A stretch of DNA of 64,000 bases from Chloroflexota bacterium (GCA_016210565.1 JACQUA010000173.1:1-64000); one strand, 5' to 3'; positions 1 to 9,440 are shown, counted from the stretch's first letter. Notes: generated by a model not told the origin, from the letters alone. Translations and numbers: made by a program.

Positions 1-86
1 ACCTCCTGCAGCAGGAAGAGACCCCCGCCCCCGGCCCCCCACCAGCAGCCGGCCCCTCCACCCCTGCCACCCCGCCCACCGCGTGA
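1..86 (+). CDS. C-terminal end of an unknown protein (partial)
   Basis: The window opens inside a reading frame whose codons begin at base 3 and end with TGA at 84-86. The visible 27 residues are rich in proline, alanine and threonine and begin LLQQEETPAPGPP. Such a tail is typical of a low-complexity C-terminal extension, but no domain is visible. The call rests only on an open frame of plausible composition running in from the left edge, so identity cannot be given. Confidence 0.4.
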   Translation, partial: LLQQEETPAPGPPPAAGPSTPATPPTA

Positions 87-129
87 CCGGCAGCCTGCGG
101 TCAGCAGCGAACGGAAGATCCCACTGGTG

Positions 130-151
130 GCACAGGCGAGGACGCCTGTGC
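130..151. repeat. Short hairpin repeat (cacaggcg/cgcctgtg type)
   Basis: A perfect 9-base inverted repeat, GCACAGGCG and CGCCTGTGC, is separated by 4 bases. The same hairpin core recurs in intergenic DNA at 26790-26808 and 45082-45100, so this is a dispersed repeat family rather than a gene-specific terminator. No T-tract follows. Confidence 0.6.
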
Positions 152-367
152 GGGCGGCTATTTTCATCCTTCATGGTGCTGGGCCAACGAAGCACGAATG
201 ATTGCACCGAAATTAGAGCTTTGGCCACTGAACCGGGTACGGCGAAAGCTCTCGCAGGCCTTCTCCTCGCATATGGATTCCCCACAACCGTTCAGCCGTC
301 CCGATTCCTTCGGAACAGACTGATCGCCACTCAGAAACGTGGTGCCAAATATCGTCTCCATGTTCCA

Positions 368-397
368 TTGACAACTATAGCTAACATCGGGTATACT
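368..397 (+). promoter_or_regulatory. Sigma70-type promoter of the first fusion regulator
   Basis: TTGACA at 368-373 and TATACT at 392-397 are separated by 18 bases. The expected transcript start near 404 gives a leader of about 20 bases carrying the ribosome site AAGGAGG at 410-416. The second regulator copy has the same TTGACA-N18 arrangement at 26952-26981. Confidence 0.7.
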
Positions 398-422
398 GAG
401 GATGTCCCTAAGGAGGTGTTGT

Positions 423-1487
423 ATGTTCGTTAGAGTCAAAGACACTGGTAGATACCGCTATCTCCAACTTGTGAGAAATCATCGCGAGGGATCGAGGTCT
501 GTGCAGCGCGTGCTGTGTACCCTCGGGCGTCTGGAAGAGCTTCAAGAACAGGGGCGCATCGATGTCCTCGTACGTTCTTTGGCGCGCTTTCGCAAGCCAC
601 CTGAGCCAAGCGATCTGAACGGGCCGTGTCGTCCCAGGTCGGGCAGGGCGGGCAAATTGAAACCTGACTATTCATCCGGGACGATCCCCCAACCCACGGC
701 TAGGATTACGTCACCGCCGCTGCGTCCGGGACCTTCGACGATCACCGAACCAAGAGATCCTTCCGAGGCAAATGACCTGGAACCACTGACATTCTCGGAG
801 ATTCATAAAAGTGCGGAAGTTCTCGGAAAGTCTCCCATGTTCTCGGATTTGGATAAGGCGCACCTTTTGGAGCTTTCCCGGTTCGCTCGACAACGTCACC
901 TGAAGGCCCGTGAGTTCTTGTTCTTTGCCGGTGACACGTTGGAATGTTGCTACTTGATAGCTTCCGGGAGAATCAAACTATTGAAGCATTCCTTTTCTGG
1001 GAAAGACTTCATCACGGGAGCTTACGGCGCCGGGGAAATGTTGAGTACCACACTGCTTTTTACCGGCAAGACGCACCCCTCTTCCGCCCAGGCCATGATC
1101 GATAGTAAGGTGCTGGTAATAAAGAATGATAGCTTTGTCTCTTTTCTTCACAGGTTTCCTGAGTTGGGCATTGGAATCGTGGCGAAAATTCTAGATGCTG
1201 TTGGCGGACGGCACCAGGCTGCGACAGTGCAGCTCAGCGAACTCGCGGCCGAGAGGGCCGAGTACCGACTGGCTCGGGTGTTGTCTACACTTAGCCTGAA
1301 GTTCGGTTCTAGCATACCTTTCTCCCGACACGAAATTGGAGAAATGGCCGGAACGAGCACCGAGACGGCCGCGCGATTTGTTGCCCGATTGAGCCGGGGA
1401 GGCGTGGTCCGATCAACCCGCGGAAGGATAGTGGTTATGCACCCGAACAAGCTCCGGCTTCTGGCCGAAGCTCAATTGTCGGCATAG
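423..1487 (+). CDS. Crp/Fnr-family regulator with transposase-like N-terminal segment (copy 1)
   Basis: The 354-residue protein starts at ATG 423, 6 bases after AAGGAGG; an in-frame ATG at 402 lies upstream of that site and is less likely. Residues 1-57 (MFVRVKDTGRYRYLQLV, then REGSRSVQRVLCTLGRLEEL) resemble the extreme N-terminus of IS1634/IS4-type transposases, by my recall of that family. A low-complexity linker spans about 58-125. Residues 128-245 form a cyclic-nucleotide-binding-like beta barrel (FLFFAGD, CYLIASGRIKLL). Residues 298-342 are the Crp-type winged helix, with HEIGEMAGTSTETAARF. No N-terminal cysteine cluster of the FNR kind is present, so the ligand is unknown. It is probably a cytoplasmic transcription factor. 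A paralogue with the same architecture lies at 27005-28057. The regulator call is strong; the origin of the N-terminus is inferred. Confidence 0.85.
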   Translation: MFVRVKDTGRYRYLQLVRNHREGSRSVQRVLCTLGRLEELQEQGRIDVLVRSLARFRKPPEPSDLNGPCRPRSGRAGKLKPDYSSGTIPQPTARITSPPLRPGPSTITEPRDPSEANDLEPLTFSEIHKSAEVLGKSPMFSDLDKAHLLELSRFARQRHLKAREFLFFAGDTLECCYLIASGRIKLLKHSFSGKDFITGAYGAGEMLSTTLLFTGKTHPSSAQAMIDSKVLVIKNDSFVSFLHRFPELGIGIVAKILDAVGGRHQAATVQLSELAAERAEYRLARVLSTLSLKFGSSIPFSRHEIGEMAGTSTETAARFVARLSRGGVVRSTRGRIVVMHPNKLRLLAEAQLSA

Positions 1488-1920
1488 AGGCCAGTACCCC
1501 CCGGTTGCGCATTGGAGGACCTAGATTTTCATCACGTTGCCCAATCTTTGAAGATCCTATCCAGTTGATTGAGCTACATCACAGACGTAGGGCTTGTTGA
1601 GCGGCTAAACTAACGCTTGACCTTTGTTTGCAGGATGACCGCGCCGGGTCCCAGCAGAATGCGTCGGGCGAAGCATTCCGCCCCTCGAACCATGTGGCCG
1701 CGGCCTCACTGCAAACCGGCGCACGTGTCGCAGGACCTAGATGCGGCGGCACAAATGACCGGCTCCGCTTCTTGCTACGGGAGATTAGCCCAGTTGGCGG
1801 CCGGGGAGTCCTATCAGCAGGGGATTACCCATCGGACAAACTTGCAGAAAGACTAATCGGGAACGGGGGATAGCGCCTTAGAAGAACTCACAGTACCCCA
1901 GCTAGAAGGAGGATAGAAAG
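1488..1920. other. Intergenic region without a recognised gene
   Basis: These 433 bases hold only short open frames with no family resemblance, and their codon use differs from the neighbours. I see no clear promoter or repeat. A ribosome site, AGAAGGAGG, near 1905-1913 serves the next gene. Confidence 0.5.
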
Positions 1921-3081
1921 ATGCAGCCCATACTGGCTATGACGCTCGCGGTTGCCTTATTCGCTTCGGTTGCTGGAGCCTGTGCCGCTAGACAGGAGCA
2001 AACCCTGGAGGCAAGACCAGGTATCGGATCCGGTGTCACTGCCAGCGCTGATAAGAAGAGTTTGGCATCGGAATGGGAGACACTGGTGGAGGCAGCTAGA
2101 CGGGAGGGTACAGTTAACCTGTACGATTCGTGGAACCCGGAAGTCCATATTGCTTTGCGGAGCAAGTTTGCCGAGAAGTTCGGCATAGAACTGACATTTA
2201 CTTCGGTACCTAAGGGCCAGGAACTGGTCCCAAAACTGGAGAGAGAGCGGATGGCGGGTCTGTATCTGGCAGATGTCGTCGGGAGCGCTTCAACAGTCGT
2301 CCTTGTCCTGATGAAACCGAAAGGAATGCTGGATCCCATCGAACCTATGCTCGTCCTGCCGGAGGCGAAGGACGCCAGCATTCGTGTTGGCGGCAAACTT
2401 TTCCTGGACATGGAGCAAAAGCTTTATGTTCCGTTGAGCGCCCAACTTGACCCGTTGCTATCTCGCAACACCGGACTCGTAAGGGATGGTGAGATAAAAT
2501 CCTTTTCGGATCTCTTGGACCCCAAATGGCGAGGCAAGATTGCCATGAACGACCCAACCAGTGTCGGTTCGGGTCTCAGTTTTGTAAACCTGATCGTAGA
2601 CAAATGGGGCAGGGACAAGGCCACAGATTACTTTCGGCAGTTCGTCAAGCAGGAGCCCCTTGTAGGCCGGGATTTCCGTATCCTTGTCGAGTGGCTGGGG
2701 AGGGGTAAGGTTGCACTAGGCGTTGGGTTGCCAGTCCGCGAAGTGATGGCGTTCAAGGACATGGGAGCGCCGGTAGCCTTTGTGAAAGCCGCGGAAGGGG
2801 GGGTGGTCGGTAACGGTCCGGGCGGTATCGCCAGACCCGCCGGAAAACTGCCACATCCCAACGCGGCTAAGCTGTTCGTTAACTGGCTCCTCACCAAGGA
2901 GGGCTCGAGCTTGTTTAGCAAGGGGAATTCGCAGCCGAGCGCACGGTTGGACGTGTCCACCGAAGGGTTTGAAGACGTGGCTGCCCGAGCCGGAGACGTG
3001 TTCGAAGATGAGGACGCGGTAAACAGAAAGGCTCAACTGATCGATTTCGCCAGAGAAATCTTTGCACCGATTTTGCAATGA
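1921..3081 (+). CDS. Extracellular solute-binding lipoprotein (COG1840-like) 1
   Basis: This 386-residue protein has a hydrophobic N-terminal segment ending in a probable lipobox cysteine (C21, VAGAC), so it should be anchored outside the cytoplasmic membrane. The signal lacks the usual basic residues. The mature part starts with the family signature EWETLVEAARREGTVNLYDS and carries DLLDPKWRGKIAMNDP and HPNAAKLFVNWLLTKEG. These are typical of iron(III)-type and related periplasmic binding proteins of class II fold. Five such proteins occur in this island (others at 4744, 5993, 7318 and 16525), but no ABC permease or ATPase is visible, so the transport partner and the ligand are unknown. A ribosome site (AGAAGGAGG) precedes the ATG. 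Confidence 0.85.
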   Translation: MQPILAMTLAVALFASVAGACAARQEQTLEARPGIGSGVTASADKKSLASEWETLVEAARREGTVNLYDSWNPEVHIALRSKFAEKFGIELTFTSVPKGQELVPKLERERMAGLYLADVVGSASTVVLVLMKPKGMLDPIEPMLVLPEAKDASIRVGGKLFLDMEQKLYVPLSAQLDPLLSRNTGLVRDGEIKSFSDLLDPKWRGKIAMNDPTSVGSGLSFVNLIVDKWGRDKATDYFRQFVKQEPLVGRDFRILVEWLGRGKVALGVGLPVREVMAFKDMGAPVAFVKAAEGGVVGNGPGGIARPAGKLPHPNAAKLFVNWLLTKEGSSLFSKGNSQPSARLDVSTEGFEDVAARAGDVFEDEDAVNRKAQLIDFAREIFAPILQ

Positions 3082-3304
3082 CACGCTTGTCACGACCGAT
3101 GTCCCGAACCTTATCCTGCAGAACCGGAGCGAATAGTTCGATCGTGAAAGAGCAGAGAGTTATCCCGTCAACCGCGAGCCAGCATGCGTATCAGGGAGTG
3201 TCCATATGGTGCACTTGATCGGCCGGCGAGGGTGCGGGCACGTTCCTAAGTTAGCGCGCTACCCCAATCCACGCCCGTTCTGATGAATAACCGGACAGCA
3301 ACTA

Positions 3305-4684
3305 ATGAAAGCGTCTAGCAACCCTACGGCGAGCCAGCAACTGGCCGAGTTCGTAACAACGGCAAGGTTCGAAGATCTTCCTGAAGAGGTAGTGGGTAGA
3401 GCCAAGGAACTCATCATAGACCATCTTGGCGTCTCAATCTACGGTTCCACTACGCCGTGGGCTCGGATGATGGTCAACCTTGTTGCCAATGAAAGAGCGA
3501 TCGGGGGGAGCTCCATATATTTGAGCAAAGTCAAGACCGTTCCGCGCAATGCGGCCCTGGTCAACGGCACAACCGCGCACGGCTTTGAACTTGATGACGT
3601 GTTGCACCCCGTTCATTCGGGAGCTGTTGTCATCCCAGCGGCCCTGGCCATTGGCGAGCAGGAGCGCGCGAGCGGAAAGGAACTTATCGCAGCAATTGTG
3701 CTGGGGTATGAGGTGATGGCCAGAATTGCCTCCGCGGTTCACGATTCTAAATTCCATGCCCTCGGACGCCATGGCACCGGGGTTCTTGGCGCCTTCGGAG
3801 CGGCGACAGCAGCGGGAAGACTCCTCAATCTTGATTGCAGGACGTTGGTGAGCGCCATAGGGCTTGCCGCCAATCAGCACACCGGGCTAATGGAATTTTT
3901 CCGAGAAGGTACCATGGAAAAGAGATTCTTCGCAGGCAAGGCATCCCATGACGGTGTGCTGGCAGCCACGATGGCCGCTTCGGGCTTTAGCGCGGCCACC
4001 ACATCGCTGGACGGTGAATACGGATTTTGCCGCGTCTTCGACAGAGAAGCGAATTTGACGACCATCGCAGAGAACCTCGGCGAGACCTTCCGCCTGATGG
4101 AGACTGAGATAAAGCCGTATCCGTGCTGTCGAGTGATACACGCCTTGGTCGACGCCGCTCTACGAATTGCGGAGACATATGACCTTCCGCCGCAGGATAT
4201 CAGGGAAGTGCTAATCCATGGTAGTAAGGGTCACGCCAGCAGTCGCCACGCCTACTACGAGATTCCCGATGTCATGGCAGCTCAATTCAGCATCCCGTAT
4301 TGCGTGGCCAGAGCCCTCGTGTACCACAAACTCTGGGTCGATGACTTCACTCCCGGGGCAATAAAAGACCCGCAGACGCTGGCGCTGATGCCCGTGATCA
4401 AGGTCATACCTGATGCGGAAATGGAACGAAACAGAGAAATGGCTACCTGGTCATTTCGTTCGTTGAGCGTCAAACTAGCCGACGGCAAGGTTATCGAAGA
4501 AACGGGACGCGAGGCGCGTGGATCCCCGGGGAGCACGCTCTTTACCGATGACCTTTACCGCAAATTTGGAAAGCTGGGTCTCATGGTGCTGCCCGGCGAG
4601 AAGGTCGACAACATCATGGGTCTCGTCCATAGCCTGCCTCAGATGGGAGACGTAGCTGAGCTGGCGAACGCGATGAGTTCTTGA
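3305..4684 (+). CDS. MmgE/PrpD family protein 1
   Basis: The 459-residue protein belongs to the 2-methylcitrate dehydratase / cis-aconitate decarboxylase fold. Signature stretches are NGTTAHGFELDDV, LGYEVMARIA, ASHDGVLAA, IKPYPCCRVIHALVDAAL and QFSIPYCVARALV. The length is normal for the family and no signal peptide is seen, so it should be cytoplasmic. Known members dehydrate or decarboxylate tricarboxylic acids, but most paralogues are uncharacterised and the substrate cannot be read from sequence. It sits between solute-binding protein genes, suggesting breakdown of an imported organic acid. The ribosome site is weak. Three more family members lie at 19888, 30166 and 31920. Confidence 0.88.
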   Translation: MKASSNPTASQQLAEFVTTARFEDLPEEVVGRAKELIIDHLGVSIYGSTTPWARMMVNLVANERAIGGSSIYLSKVKTVPRNAALVNGTTAHGFELDDVLHPVHSGAVVIPAALAIGEQERASGKELIAAIVLGYEVMARIASAVHDSKFHALGRHGTGVLGAFGAATAAGRLLNLDCRTLVSAIGLAANQHTGLMEFFREGTMEKRFFAGKASHDGVLAATMAASGFSAATTSLDGEYGFCRVFDREANLTTIAENLGETFRLMETEIKPYPCCRVIHALVDAALRIAETYDLPPQDIREVLIHGSKGHASSRHAYYEIPDVMAAQFSIPYCVARALVYHKLWVDDFTPGAIKDPQTLALMPVIKVIPDAEMERNREMATWSFRSLSVKLADGKVIEETGREARGSPGSTLFTDDLYRKFGKLGLMVLPGEKVDNIMGLVHSLPQMGDVAELANAMSS

Positions 4685-4743
4685 AAGTAGCTCTTGCGCG
4701 CTCAGGCATTGCATCACATATGTATCTGTATTGGAGGGAACCA

Positions 4744-5919
4744 ATGAAAAGGGGCATGACGGCAACAATCAGTCTTTTCCTTATCCTGTCGTTCACGCCG
4801 CTTGCTTGCGGCGGCAGCCCCCCACCGACCGGGCAGCCGCCAACGGCCGCAACGCCAACCGACTCGACAGCGGCAGGCAAACCCGCTTGGGAGCGAGACT
4901 GGGAGCAAACGCTCACCACTGCCAGAAAAGAAGGCTCGGTCACCATGTATACGACACAAGGAGCGGAGTTTCGAAACGCCTTGAACGAAGCCATGACCAA
5001 GAAGTATTCCATAGCCGTGGAATCGTTGACGGGGCGGTCGGATGAAATTGGGGAACGCATATTGAGGGAACAGAGGACCAGACTCAATAATGCGGATGTG
5101 CTGATCGCCATCTCAACCACCAATTTCGAAATGTATCAGCGCGAGGGCTTGCTTCAGCCCTTAGAAAAGACGCTCATCTTACCCGAGGTGCTGGATCTCA
5201 AGGCCTGGTACCGGGGCCAGTTTACGTGGCTCGACGTCGGACCGGGCGAAAAGACCACGCTGGCATTCCGCGAGAGTGTCAATCCGCCAATACTGATCAA
5301 TACAAGTCTGGTTAAGGCCGGAGAGTTGAAATCCTGGAACGATCTCTTGGACCGGAAATGGAAAGGTAAGATACTTATGACCGATCCGACCGTCGGCGGC
5401 GCCGGTCAGAAGACGATGACGACCCTTGCCTACGGCATAATGAACTGGGATTTCATCAAGGCGTTGTTGCAACAAGAACCAACCGTACTGAGAAATGATC
5501 GTCTGGCAACAGAGTGGATAGCCCAGGGAAAATTCCCTATTCTCATCGGTCCCATGAAAGGGATGGTGTTCCAATTCACGCAAGCGGGCGCTCCTATAGA
5601 ATACTTCACTCCTTCAGAGGGTACATACACGTCCCTCGGGGCCGGAACCATTGCCCTGGTCAAAGGCAACCCGCACCCCAATGCGGCTAAAATACTCCTT
5701 AACTACCTTCTCACGAAGGAAGGACAAACCATCACAGCAGAAACCACAGGTTATCAGAGCCTCAGGCTAGACGTCCCATCGGACAAAATTGATCCGGATA
5801 CAGTCCGGCAACCGGGGGCGAAATATTTTTCCCCGGACACCGACAAAGGTTTTCGAGAAAATCAGGACGACCTCGGAAGACAGGTGGTGAAGATTTTCCA
5901 GGATTACATGAAGAAATGA
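4744..5919 (+). CDS. Extracellular solute-binding lipoprotein 2
   Basis: The start at ATG 4744 is chosen because GGAGG at 4733-4737 lies just upstream; an earlier in-frame start at 4681 would add a non-signal-like tail. The 391-residue protein has a signal segment ending LSFTPLACGG, a probable lipoprotein cysteine, then a proline-rich linker. The binding domain follows, with WERDWEQTLTTARKEGSVTM, DLLDRKWKGKILMTDPT and HPNAAKILLNYLLTKEGQT. It is most like the next gene at 5993, and the two look like a tandem duplication. Its ligand is unknown and no transporter partner is present. Confidence 0.85.
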   Translation: MKRGMTATISLFLILSFTPLACGGSPPPTGQPPTAATPTDSTAAGKPAWERDWEQTLTTARKEGSVTMYTTQGAEFRNALNEAMTKKYSIAVESLTGRSDEIGERILREQRTRLNNADVLIAISTTNFEMYQREGLLQPLEKTLILPEVLDLKAWYRGQFTWLDVGPGEKTTLAFRESVNPPILINTSLVKAGELKSWNDLLDRKWKGKILMTDPTVGGAGQKTMTTLAYGIMNWDFIKALLQQEPTVLRNDRLATEWIAQGKFPILIGPMKGMVFQFTQAGAPIEYFTPSEGTYTSLGAGTIALVKGNPHPNAAKILLNYLLTKEGQTITAETTGYQSLRLDVPSDKIDPDTVRQPGAKYFSPDTDKGFRENQDDLGRQVVKIFQDYMKK

Positions 5920-5992
5920 GACCCCGCGCGACAAGTTGCAAGACATCTTGAAAACCTGCCGGCGTTACGTTCTCTAGTTCAGGAGGGATCAA

Positions 5993-7168
5993 ATGCGGAA
6001 CTCCATCAACGTGGCGATCGTAGGTCTCCTGTTGTTCGCCGTTTCGTTGCAGGGTTGCGGTAGCCAGCCGGAACTGACCCGGACGCCCGCCGCCGGACCG
6101 AAAGAGGGCACACCCGCGTTGTCAACGAAGCCAGCCTGGGAAAAGGAGTGGGAAGACACGCTCGGCGCAGCCAGAAAGGAAGGCGAGGTCACCGTCTACA
6201 CTACTTACGGACCTGCATGGCGCGTAGCTATGAGCGAGCTCATGTCAAAAGAATACGGTATTGTCTTCAATGTGCTATACGGAAGGTCTGACGAGCTGAT
6301 GGAACGCATATGGCGGGAGCAGCGCAACAAGCTATACCAAGTAGACGCCGTTCAAGCCATCAGCAGCAAGCGCTATATTGCCGAAGGGGAGCAACTGGCA
6401 ACAATCTTGCAACCCCTGGAACAGATGCTCGTCCTGCCCGAAGTCCTTGATCCCAAAGCCTGGGTAGTCGGTAAGATCCCCTGGGCCGACCCGGTGACCA
6501 AGAACATGTTGTTCTGGCGTGACGCCCTGGCCGTACCCCTGATGGTCAATACCGATATGGTCGGCCCTCAAGAGATCAAAGTCTGGGACGACCTTTTGAA
6601 TCCAAAGTGGAAAGGAAAGATAATCTTGAGCGACCCGACCATCGGGGGGAATGCAAACTCGGTTATGACGATGCTGGCCTGGAGCATAAAGGGTTGGGAT
6701 TTCGTGAATCGCTTGCTTCAACAAGAGCCTATTGTGTTAAGGGACTATCGCTTGATGGCAGAATGGGTAGCCAGGGCGAAGTACCCGATCATGATAGGTC
6801 CGCGGCAGGAAGAGGTGCAGGAATTCATTGGTCTCGGGGCCCCAGTCAAATACGTTAACTTTCAAGACGGCATCATAACAACCTATGGCGCTGGGACCAT
6901 AGCTGTGGTGAAGGGGAGCCCGCATCCGGCTGCCGCAAAAATCTTTCTCAATTTTCTCCTTAGCAAGGAGGGACAAACTCTTACTGCCAAACTCGGCGGT
7001 TATCCAAGCGCCAGGGTCGACGTACCCAACGCGGACTTTCTCGATCCCGCCACGCTACGGCAACCTGGGATGAAAGCTTTTTCTAGTGAGGATGTGGAGT
7101 ATATGCGGAACCTGGATCAAACAAACCAGAAACTCAAACAACTCCTGGCTCCCCTCATGAAATCCTAG
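5993..7168 (+). CDS. Extracellular solute-binding lipoprotein 3
   Basis: The 391-residue protein has a clear lipoprotein signal (LLLFAVSLQGC), a short spacer and the COG1840-like binding domain. Markers include WEKEWEDTLGAARKEGEVTV, DDLLNPKWKGKIILSDPTIG and HPAAAKIFLNFLLSKEGQT. The ribosome site is a clear AGGAGG a few bases before ATG. It closely parallels the protein encoded at 4744 in length and in spacing of motifs, so the pair probably arose by duplication. It is expected on the outer face of the membrane; the ligand is unknown. Confidence 0.86.
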   Translation: MRNSINVAIVGLLLFAVSLQGCGSQPELTRTPAAGPKEGTPALSTKPAWEKEWEDTLGAARKEGEVTVYTTYGPAWRVAMSELMSKEYGIVFNVLYGRSDELMERIWREQRNKLYQVDAVQAISSKRYIAEGEQLATILQPLEQMLVLPEVLDPKAWVVGKIPWADPVTKNMLFWRDALAVPLMVNTDMVGPQEIKVWDDLLNPKWKGKIILSDPTIGGNANSVMTMLAWSIKGWDFVNRLLQQEPIVLRDYRLMAEWVARAKYPIMIGPRQEEVQEFIGLGAPVKYVNFQDGIITTYGAGTIAVVKGSPHPAAAKIFLNFLLSKEGQTLTAKLGGYPSARVDVPNADFLDPATLRQPGMKAFSSEDVEYMRNLDQTNQKLKQLLAPLMKS

Positions 7169-7317
7169 AGGAAGCATCGTTTGGCAAATGAGTGGCCCCG
7201 CTGGGTGATAAGCTGAATGAAAGGAATGCGAGGTGAGGATAACGCGGTGAGGGGAGCTTCCGGACCAGGGTCTTCCAGCAAAAGGAAGCAGTAATCCGAG
7301 ACAGGAAGAAAAGCAAT

Positions 7318-8499
7318 ATGAAAAGTTTCTGGCGGCTAATAGCAGTTTCGATACTCGCGAGCTTGCTTCCGCTGGCGTGTAAACAACCTCAGGAGCCTGC
7401 CCCCACGCCGGGCGAAGTAAGAACTCCGGCCGGGGCACTGTCTACGTCTCCACCCAGGGCCGACCGGGCGCAAGACTGGGAAAGAACGGTGGCAGAAGCC
7501 AAGAAAGAGGGCAGAGTGACAATCTACAATATCCTGGGCCAAGAGCCAAGGATTGCAATTTCCCAGGCGTTCATGGCCAAATTTGGCATTGAAGCGGAAT
7601 TCGCGTCCTTCAGCAGGGCGGTAGAAGTTATGGCCAAAGTACAGGCGGAAAACAGAGCGGGATTGTTCTTAGCCGACCTTTTCTTTGTTGGTACGTCCAC
7701 CAACATAGCCAGCATGAAACCGGCAGGACTTCTTGGTGCCATGGAACCACTCCTAATGCTTCCCGAGGTGACAGACCCGCGGACCTGGACGGGTGGGAAA
7801 TTTCCCTTTGTAGATAAAGATAAGCAGGTGATCGCAATAAGTGCTGTTACAAGACGAAATATCGTTCACAATACTGACTTCATCAAGAAGGGCGAAATAA
7901 CTAGCTACAAGGACATGCTGAAACCCCAGTATAAGGGAAGAATCTCGCTCAATGATCCCACGATAAGTGGCTCTGGAGCAGCTTTTCTGGCTTTCTTAGC
8001 ATTGCGTGTCTGGAATCTTGACGAGGCAAGCGAGTTTCTAACACGATTAGTAAGGCAGCAAGAGGCGGTTATCCAGAGGGACCAACGCCAACAAGTGGAA
8101 TGGATTGCCCGGGGGAGATTGGCTATCGGCCTGGCGCCACACCCCGAAACCTTAGTTGAATTTGTTGGGGCTGGGGCACCCCTGAACGTGGCCACAATGA
8201 AAGAAGGCACTTATGGCATAGCTGGGACCGGGGCCTTTTCTGTACCCGACAAATTTGCTCACCCCAACGCTGCAAAAGTCTTTGTGAACTGGCTGCTTAC
8301 TAGGGAAGGACAAACCGTCTTTGCCCGGAGTTACGGCAGTCCGAGCATGCGCATCGATGTATCTGCAGAGGGAATTGACCCCATGTTTCTACAACAACCC
8401 GAAGAAAAGGTTTTCTTTGATGATGAAGAGATGATCCTTTTTCGGGCCAGGGTGCAGGACATTGCCAAGGAGATTATTGACAATGCTATGAGGAGGTAA
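7318..8499 (+). CDS. Extracellular solute-binding lipoprotein 4
   Basis: The 393-residue protein has a signal segment ending LLPLACK and a mature binding domain with AQDWERTVAEAKKEGRVTIY, DMLKPQYKGRISLNDPTISG and HPNAAKVFVNWLLTREGQT. The C-terminus ends with a segment beginning FFDDEEMILFRARVQDIAK, which is shared with the protein at 16525 but not with the other three. So 7318 and 16525 form a second subfamily. It is followed by an SDR gene 75 bases downstream. The mirror-image pair at 15738-17706 repeats this SBP-plus-SDR association on the other side of the CapA array. Confidence 0.86.
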   Translation: MKSFWRLIAVSILASLLPLACKQPQEPAPTPGEVRTPAGALSTSPPRADRAQDWERTVAEAKKEGRVTIYNILGQEPRIAISQAFMAKFGIEAEFASFSRAVEVMAKVQAENRAGLFLADLFFVGTSTNIASMKPAGLLGAMEPLLMLPEVTDPRTWTGGKFPFVDKDKQVIAISAVTRRNIVHNTDFIKKGEITSYKDMLKPQYKGRISLNDPTISGSGAAFLAFLALRVWNLDEASEFLTRLVRQQEAVIQRDQRQQVEWIARGRLAIGLAPHPETLVEFVGAGAPLNVATMKEGTYGIAGTGAFSVPDKFAHPNAAKVFVNWLLTREGQTVFARSYGSPSMRIDVSAEGIDPMFLQQPEEKVFFDDEEMILFRARVQDIAKEIIDNAMRR

Positions 8500-8574
8500 G
8501 GTTTTCGCACCTTTTTTAGACATCAACAGAGCCAAGAACTCGAACAAGCTTACGAGCTAATAAAAGGAGCTAGA

Positions 8575-9306
8575 ATGGAAAGGGCGGTCATTGTGACAGG
8601 AGCGGCAGGGTGGCTAGGTGGAGCTATCGCCAGGGCTTTCGGAAAGGCGGGGGATAAGGTGATGCTGAGCGACATTAATACGGCGCCCCTGGGAGAATTG
8701 GCCGCTGCTGTAAACAAGGGGCCGGGGCAAGCCCTTACCTGCGGTGCAGATACAAGGAATTACGACGAAGTAAAAGCACTGGTGGAGGAAACAATAAAAA
8801 GGTGGCAGAGAGTAGACGTCATGGCGTGCGTGGCCGGGGCAGGGCTTACACGACTCTCGGGGAGGCAACACAAGCTCCTTATTGAATGCACCGATGAAGA
8901 GTGGGACCTGGTAGTTGACTCAAACTTGAAGGGAACATTTCACAGCATCAAGGCGGTGGCAGAGCCGATGATGCGACAAAAAGACGGCCACATAATCATC
9001 ATGGGCTCGGGCACAGGCTCCAGAGGCAATAAAAGGCGTTCTGCCTACGCCTCAGCCAAAGCAGGCGTCTACGGCCTCATGAAATGCGCTGCCCTGGAAC
9101 TGGGCGGCCATAATATAAGAGTAAACGTGGTTAACCCCGGTCGGAATCTCCGACCGGGAGAAGCGATTGAGACAGAAATCGTAGAACAGAACATTCTGAA
9201 AAGAACAAATGATCCCGCCGAAGTGGCGGCTTTCTATGTGCATCTCTCTGGAATGCACAATGTCTCGGGGCAGATTTTTAACCTGGATAGTCGTATCCTG
9301 TTCTGA
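8575..9306 (+). CDS. Short-chain dehydrogenase/reductase (SDR) 1
   Basis: The 243-residue protein carries the Rossmann glycine motif TGAAGWLG near residues 8-15. The catalytic serine region is in GSGTGSRGN, followed by the Tyr-x3-Lys pair in SAYASAKAGVYGLMK. This is a classical NAD(P)-dependent oxidoreductase of cytoplasmic type. The usual NAG motif is replaced by VAGAG. AAAAGGAGC precedes ATG 8575. It is a paralogue of the SDR at 15738; the two flank the five CapA-like genes. The substrate is not predictable; oxidation or reduction of an alcohol or ketone in a catabolic pathway is the reasonable guess. Confidence 0.88.
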   Translation: MERAVIVTGAAGWLGGAIARAFGKAGDKVMLSDINTAPLGELAAAVNKGPGQALTCGADTRNYDEVKALVEETIKRWQRVDVMACVAGAGLTRLSGRQHKLLIECTDEEWDLVVDSNLKGTFHSIKAVAEPMMRQKDGHIIIMGSGTGSRGNKRRSAYASAKAGVYGLMKCAALELGGHNIRVNVVNPGRNLRPGEAIETEIVEQNILKRTNDPAEVAAFYVHLSGMHNVSGQIFNLDSRILF

Positions 9307-9368
9307 AGATTAGACATCAGGCGCCCAAGCGCAACGATAGACGCGCTACAACTAGGACACAGCGAGCC

Positions 9369-9440
9369 CCGTAGCGACGCCCCTCGCGGGCGTCGAAGCC
9401 CTGGCAGTCAAGCAATCGCGACGGGATGAGCCCTGTGGCC
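9369..9440. repeat. Dispersed GTAGCGACGCC...GGCGTCG hairpin repeat
   Basis: This intergenic element begins CCGTAGCGACGCCCCTCGCG and folds through GACGCCCCTCGCGGGCGTC. Related copies lie at 15632-15714, 24503-24562 and 58461-58493. Here it is placed between the SDR gene and the first CapA-like gene. Confidence 0.6.

Noticed and set aside
423-590. Intact insertion sequence at the fusion regulator
   Set aside because: Only the transposase N-terminus is present, with no DDE catalytic core and no terminal inverted repeats or target duplications.
1617-1873. Small overlapping open frames before the first binding protein gene
   Set aside because: No ribosome site, no family resemblance and atypical composition.
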